DNA from: Chara braunii
Lineage: Eukaryota > Streptophyta > Charophyceae > Charales > Characeae
Direction: 5' to 3'
Assembly (NCBI GenBank): GCA_003427395.1
Contig: BFEA01000084.1
Coordinates: 1,998,097-2,020,093 of the forward strand
DNA: 21,997 bases
The position numbers and the translations under genes were made by a program. Of the stretch, positions 17,740 through 21,997 are shown one piece after another; position 1 is the stretch's first letter; each line of letters begins with the position of its first letter. The notes under the pieces were generated by a model. That model had not been told where the DNA came from, searched no databases, and was given only the letters and a program-made list of their open reading frames with translations.

Positions 17740-18240
17740 GCTTTGTCTGCTTCCACGGAATTAGTTTCTCTCGTCTGTTGCACTTTCTCATAGGTTGCAG
17801 ACATGCCAGTTCGTTTGCATTTTCATGATGCCTCGAGGGGCCATGATGGATATCAAATCGTAGTCTTCAAGTTGCAACCACGCTAAACTACCCGTGTAGT
17901 TCAAGACTCCATATTGTCTCAAAGAAACACCAGCGGTTAATGATCCACCACAAGAATGACTTTTTGACCGCATACATATGGTGAGAAGTGGTTGATCCCC
18001 GACACTACTGTCGAACACTCACCTTTTCAAATCTCATAAGTGGAATGCACCTGGTTTGAAGTGTCTGATGTATACTTAATCACATGCTCTTTCCCATACG
18101 GATTAAGTTGGTTCTGAAATCTCGAAATCACCTGTAGTTGCCAATCCGTGTAGAGAGTATCATATTGTTTCGTAGGATCAGCTCGCGTGCCAAGATGGGG
18201 GTCGAAAAACTTTCTTCGCATTCCGGTGATCATACTAGAT
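17740..18240 (-). pseudogene. E2 RNase H remnant
   Basis: From 18233 the minus strand reads through ADPTKQYDTLYTDWQ, with the first catalytic Asp in TDWQ at 18138-18149, the same unusual variant as E1. It continues with GKEHVIKYTSDTS (compare LKHVVEYASKT in E1). After a stop and frame changes, the LVTDH region appears as ILVVDH and the end of the domain as ENANELACL, matching NADGLTRL in E1. A stretch with LIPW follows, matching EEVIPW in E1. The domain is non-functional. Confidence 0.8.
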
Positions 18241-18995
18241 GTTACTCCTTATTAAGCAGATAGGTCAAGGGGTTTGCCACTTGCACAGACCCTTGAATAA
18301 ACCATCGACAATATGAGGTCCGCCCTAGAAAGCTCGAACCAGAATCTGTGTCGTAAGTACCTATGCCTCTATGCATGCTGCCACTTTTGAATTTTCTTGA
18401 ATCCAGTTTCAACCCTTCGACCATCACGATGTATCCAAGGAAAGAAATTTTTGACAGGAAAAAGTTCACTTTTTTCCAATGCCACTTTGGACCGAGCATC
18501 GTCCAATGCATAAAAGACCCACTCCACATGCTCCATGTCATACATACCCAAGTGTTTTGGAAAAGACCAAATATCATTTATACAAACAATCATAAAAAAA
18601 ATAATTTATGGATGGGTCAATTTAGTCTTTTGGACAGACTTGGTCACCCTTGGTCTTCAAGTTGGTGAAGGTCATGTTCATGGCCCGCTGAAAAGTGGCT
18701 AGGGCATTGAAAATTCATATCATGAGACATTGTACTCATAGTCGAGTTCCTTCCAATCGGATAAACATTGTTTTGGGTCCATCCGCTTTTCTGACAGGGA
18801 CATAATGGAATATGTGACACATATCAAGTTTTGTGAAAATGTGAGTTGTTCCGATAGCACCAAGGAGATAGTTAATGCATGGCAAGGGGTAATGACCTTC
18901 ACCGTAATGGTGCTTTCTCCAATCAACATTGATCTATAGACTATATCCCTTCGTTTTTCTTTGGGACCTGGACCACCGGGAATGACAAAGGTCCT
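18241..18995 (-). pseudogene. E2 reverse transcriptase remnant
   Basis: Pieces in several frames align with E1 in order. They are FPVV-VPKK near 18970, YPLPCINYLLGAIG, then FTKLDMCH with the first catalytic Asp retained, then NALATFQRAMNM. The polymerase box (18573-18584) reads CIND instead of YMDD, so the second catalytic Asp pair is damaged. The connection region (KNFFPW, then RWFIQGSVQVANPLT) follows to about 18242. It is inactive through substitutions as well as frame breaks. Confidence 0.82.
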
Positions 18996-18999
18996 TATG

Positions 19000-20476
19000 A
19001 AGTTAAGAACAAAATCTATTAAATGCAAAGAAAAATGAGTGTTTCAACATAGAAAGTTAGAAACAAATATTGATGACACGAATTGGCTAGTAAATACAAA
19101 AAGGTCGATTCAAAGCGACTCATCAATTCGCAAAGAATTTATGTATTGGTATGTTACTATATTTATGAAATGTATGCAAACAGAAAAAGAGGCCACATTT
19201 GTATAAAATAATAGAAAGCAAAATGCACCTTAAAGCTAGCGCTATTGAACCAAAAAAATTGAATGATTAAACAAGGCCTCAATTCCTTCTACGATAAAAT
19301 TTTCATGCATTTTATGCTTGGCGACTATATTTAAGCAGGGCAGTAGCTAGACTTCTAAGACCTTTATTTTAATATGTGTTGTACATTTTAGCTTGAACCT
19401 AAGGCGCACCATCTTTGAAGAATTTCAGCTCAATGGTCTTTTCAACTGTTTCATGAAGGACATAACTCTATGGATTGCTACCCATAAGAAGCTAACACTT
19501 AATCCAGACTTTCACGAAACCTGGCGAAGGTGGCACTGAGGCAAAAAAAGGATACCTATGTGAAGTCGCTCGAGGTTTCCAAGCTAAAGGAAAATCCTTT
19601 TGTGCTATTTCAACACCTACTAGGCACAAAGCGCAACAATCATGACATTTCATAATGGTTGGGCAAAAATTGTTGACGTAAGTTCAACTGTTCAAGTAAT
19701 ACATACACTATTATTTATCAAATATAAATGATCAAAGGATTGAAGTTTTCTTAGCTGATTGAAAGTACATTTTTCATATAATACAAATTCAAACTTTGAG
19801 GCTTAATTGATCCTAGGTATTCAAACTCTCTTGGAGTTTGTCCAACACTAGTTATCGTTTCGTTTCCTTAGCTAGCAAAGTGGAGGTTTTCACTTATATC
19901 TTATACTAGTCCTTGTAGAGTCAAGAATCGTTCTAGCGGTAGCTCCATGTACCCATAGAGGGAGGAGGGGGTTACAAATCATCAATCACATGTGAAATGA
20001 GAATCATTAAACTCTCCATCAATGATGATTGGAAGGTAGAGAGTCACGCCAGTTCTTGGTGCAGTGGCCATTCATAGTGGTTGGGGTTTCGAGTTATTGC
20101 GATCTCCGAGATGAATTATACTGGATGGATTGGATATTGTTCATGTCATCGTCTGTCAGGTCGGCGAGTACCCTCATGCTGTCATAATTAGACTTTTGTT
20201 AAAAGCACAATATCCCGATTTATTGGACTTCACAGGTTGGAAGTTCAACGTGCGACGTTGTTGTCCACACCGATAGATACATTCGAAGGCAACCTATTAT
20301 GACCACTAGTGGCATTGTCAAAACACATGCATGCACAAACTACCACCTTCCACGAGATACCAAATAGCATGTCGTAGACATGTACCTAATAGGCAATAAA
20401 CGCATCGTACCCTTATGGTCAGGTTCGGGGTCCATCCGTTGCATTATATTATCCTTTGTAGCAGAGATACATACAT
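19000..20476. other. AT-rich interval between E2 RT and protease
   Basis: About 1.5 kb separate the E2 protease remnant from its RT, against about 0.6 kb in E1. The sequence, especially 19030-19900, is AT-rich and shows no recognisable coding motif or terminal repeats. A nested insertion inside E2 is plausible, but its ends were not found. Confidence 0.4.
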
Positions 20477-20692
20477 TCAACCAAAATGAATGGCTGAAAC
20501 TGACCACTTCTTCCGAGATGTCACACCAGGGTCCCTCATATGGTCACCGCAAAGGATACTGATTCCTGAATCTAAAATTGCGGCTACATGACTTCCCCGA
20601 ACCTTGCAATCACACTCAACGCTTTTCCAATTGTCACGAGTGTGAAGGAAAATGTCTTCTCTTTCAAGAGGATCATCAACAGTTCGGATCAC
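20477..20692 (-). pseudogene. E2 protease start and upstream linker
   Basis: An open 71-codon minus-strand piece aligns with E1. NWKSVECDCKVRG matches WKSAECDCEV followed by the E1 stop, and AAILDSG matches NALIDAG. The active-site triplet here is the canonical Asp-Ser-Gly (20564-20572). At the codon where E1 has TGA (8000-7998), E2 has CGG (20599-20597), supporting an ancestral Arg codon there. Downstream of the active site the similarity fades. Confidence 0.8.
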
Positions 20693-21000
20693 TTTTATCC
20701 TCCGATGACCCTGACTAGTTCGGAGAAGAAGTTTTGTTTATCTCTACCACTGTACCACGGCAGATGTGTCTTGCCCTTCCGATGTTCCTCGAGATGTCGT
20801 TGTTTTTTCAAGCAATACTCAATCATGCGTTCCCTGACTCTAAGATGATGAGGAGGTAGACGATTGCAATCAATATTTGTAAATCCAACGTCTTCAAGGC
20901 ATCAAATACAACGATCTAGTTGTCATTATAGTAATTATACTTTGGGCTCAGACGGTTACTTTCTCAAAGTTGAGCCTCAAAGGGCCAATGTCGCTGCCCT
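20693..21000 (-). pseudogene. E2 gag-protease linker remnant
   Basis: Frame-broken minus-strand pieces correspond to the E1 linker: FDALKTLDLQ (near 20890-20910) aligns with IDVLQTLKQLDIR. A basic Lys/Arg/His-rich stretch near 20770-20830 occupies the place of the MLKKKKEDK run of E1. Homology is weak but collinear. Confidence 0.5.
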
Positions 21001-21600
21001 CTGGTTTGCAGCGGTTAATATGTTGTATAACCCCAATCATTCCTGGTTTCATCGCTTTGCATGCCATATAGTCCTCAGGACAGATCAGAGACAGTTGAAG
21101 AAAAAATTGTTATATTCTTCTTATTTATTGGGCACTCTGTTCAGCTCGGCGAGCCTTTGTTGAAGCATCTTAGTGCCATGGCACTGAATGCAACTTGAAG
21201 ATTGTGACTGATCTTCTCAAGATCTAGAATCTGCAGCGGTATCGAGGCTAGCCTGAGTGTGCTCATATACCTCTGCGAAGTTTATCATTTGTTTGAGTGC
21301 TCATATCGAGGTTAGACTGATCTCAAGCTCATACACACTCAAACCCTGGACGACTGCAATCCGAGTCAGATGCGTTCAAACGCGTCTCTCTCCCACCACG
21401 ACGCAAGAAAAGTGAACACCGCTAGATGGGGTTGTTCGCCCCCCACGAGCTACAGAGGTCGAGGAGTGTGTTGAAATAAGGAACAAAGTTGATGCAACCC
21501 CCCCTCTTTTCCCCCAAAACTATTTTCGCCCCCCTCACCTCCCCCGCTCGCCCTCCTTTCCCCAACCCTCGACCCCTCAATGCAATATAGCCCGTCACCC
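21001..21600. other. No recognisable gene; C-rich on its right side
   Basis: The gag of E2 would be expected here on the minus strand, but no capsid or zinc-knuckle motif is visible. Positions 21490-21600 are C-rich and low in complexity; the long minus-strand frames there follow that bias. Confidence 0.5.
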
Positions 21601-21602
21601 CT

Positions 21603-21750
21603 ATTTTTGCTGCACCGAACCGGAAACGTAGCCCGTATACATGCATCGTCAGCATGTGAAGCCATTTGAAGGGAATCCGACCCGAAAGATAGCTTATAAA
21701 CATTCGTTTCGGTCTGGCAGTGCGTTGTGTTCAGGGAAAGACAGTAGCCC

Positions 21751-21823
<73 letters not shown>

Positions 21824-21997
21824 CACACACTACCTCCTTCCCCTAAACACAATGCACCATTATTTTTGTTGCATCTTGCCGGAATACCTTGTATACCCTC
21901 GTTTTCAGGGTGTTGCCATTTTAGCTACACTTGACCGAAAAGATATTTTGTATACATTTGTTATGAGGGTATGTTGTGTTTTGGGGAAGATGTGTCG
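21603..21997 (+). repeat. Degenerate 259-bp direct repeat pair around the (TC)n tract
   Basis: atttttgctgca at 21603 and atttttgttgca at 21862 start two collinear, diverged units. They share ccggaa, gtatac, gccattt, a cgaaa(a/g)gata block, a cattcgttt/catttgtta block, and (g)ttgtgtt followed by gggaaaga/ggggaaga. The second unit runs off the window, so the array probably continues. Confidence 0.65.
21754..21821. repeat. (TC)n microsatellite
   Basis: About 68 bases of pure TC dinucleotide, followed by a short CA run. It lies inside the degenerate 259-bp repeat; the other unit lacks it within the visible part. Confidence 0.98.

Larger units (their letters stand above)
17700..21000 (-). mobile_element. 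E2: older, heavily decayed Ty3/gypsy relative of E1
   Basis: The minus strand carries, in order, a gag-protease linker remnant, protease, RT and RNase H pieces that align with E1. Every module is broken by frame changes and stops, and the DNA is more AT-rich than E1, consistent with greater age. The RNase H tail and the following IPW linker are still recognisable near 17740-17800. I could not find the PHD finger or the integrase to its left, so the element is truncated or too decayed there. No gag capsid domain was recognised to its right. Confidence 0.82.

Noticed and set aside
21450-21934. Open frames with Arg-Glu or Ser-Leu dipeptide runs
   Set aside because: They translate the (TC)n microsatellite and the neighbouring C-rich bias.
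1-21997. CRISPR arrays, tRNA or rRNA genes, bacterial operons
   Set aside because: No regularly spaced repeat-spacer structure, cloverleaf-type sequence or rRNA-like conserved block was recognised. The tandem repeats present lack unique spacers.

Overview
The window is repeat-rich nuclear DNA of a eukaryote. Plant-type Ty3/gypsy pol modules, long microsatellites, a scaffold gap and dense relic coding sequence point this way, and there are no bacterial operons, rRNA or tRNA genes. A green-lineage host (land plant or streptophyte alga) fits a tRNA-iMet-like primer binding site and stop codons that look like decay at methylated cytosines. This is inference, and I cannot name the species. No intact host gene with recognisable function is visible.

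Layout: a (GA)n tract (1-51) is followed by about 1.9 kb without recognisable genes. Positions 1929-3586 hold an unrecognised, broken minus-strand coding region. Element E1, a minus-strand Ty3/gypsy element, fills 4072-9770 in the order gag, zinc knuckle, protease, reverse transcriptase, RNase H, PHD-type zinc finger, integrase, integrase C-terminal domain. It carries about five frameshifts and eleven in-frame stops. Directly upstream of it (9806-10345, minus) lies copy A of an unrecognised conserved coding block, called block X here. Next come a (GAT)n microsatellite and a degenerate minisatellite (10346-11225) that holds a 25-N gap flanked by an exact 91-bp duplication. Copy B of block X lies in inverted orientation at 12933-13522 (plus). 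A hypothetical 171-codon minus-strand ORF follows at 13655-14170. A 170-bp imperfect hairpin, several families of tandem repeats and low-complexity DNA fill 14171-17500. Element E2 (about 17700-21000, minus), a second, older and more AT-rich relative of E1, keeps parts of protease, reverse transcriptase and RNase H. The window ends in a degenerate 259-bp repeat pair around a long (TC)n tract.

How the parts relate: E1 and E2 share lineage features, such as TDWQ at the first RNase H aspartate and the CDC(E/K)V stretch before the protease. E2 therefore serves as an internal reference for some E1 lesions. The least expected items are the PHD finger between RNase H and integrase in E1, and block X. 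Block X's two copies differ mostly at synonymous positions within conserved motifs, end at the same stop position and share the sequence after the stop, which in E1 leads straight into a candidate primer binding site. This suggests a protein-coding region carried in or next to the LTR/leader of this family. No LTR pair could be demonstrated by eye.
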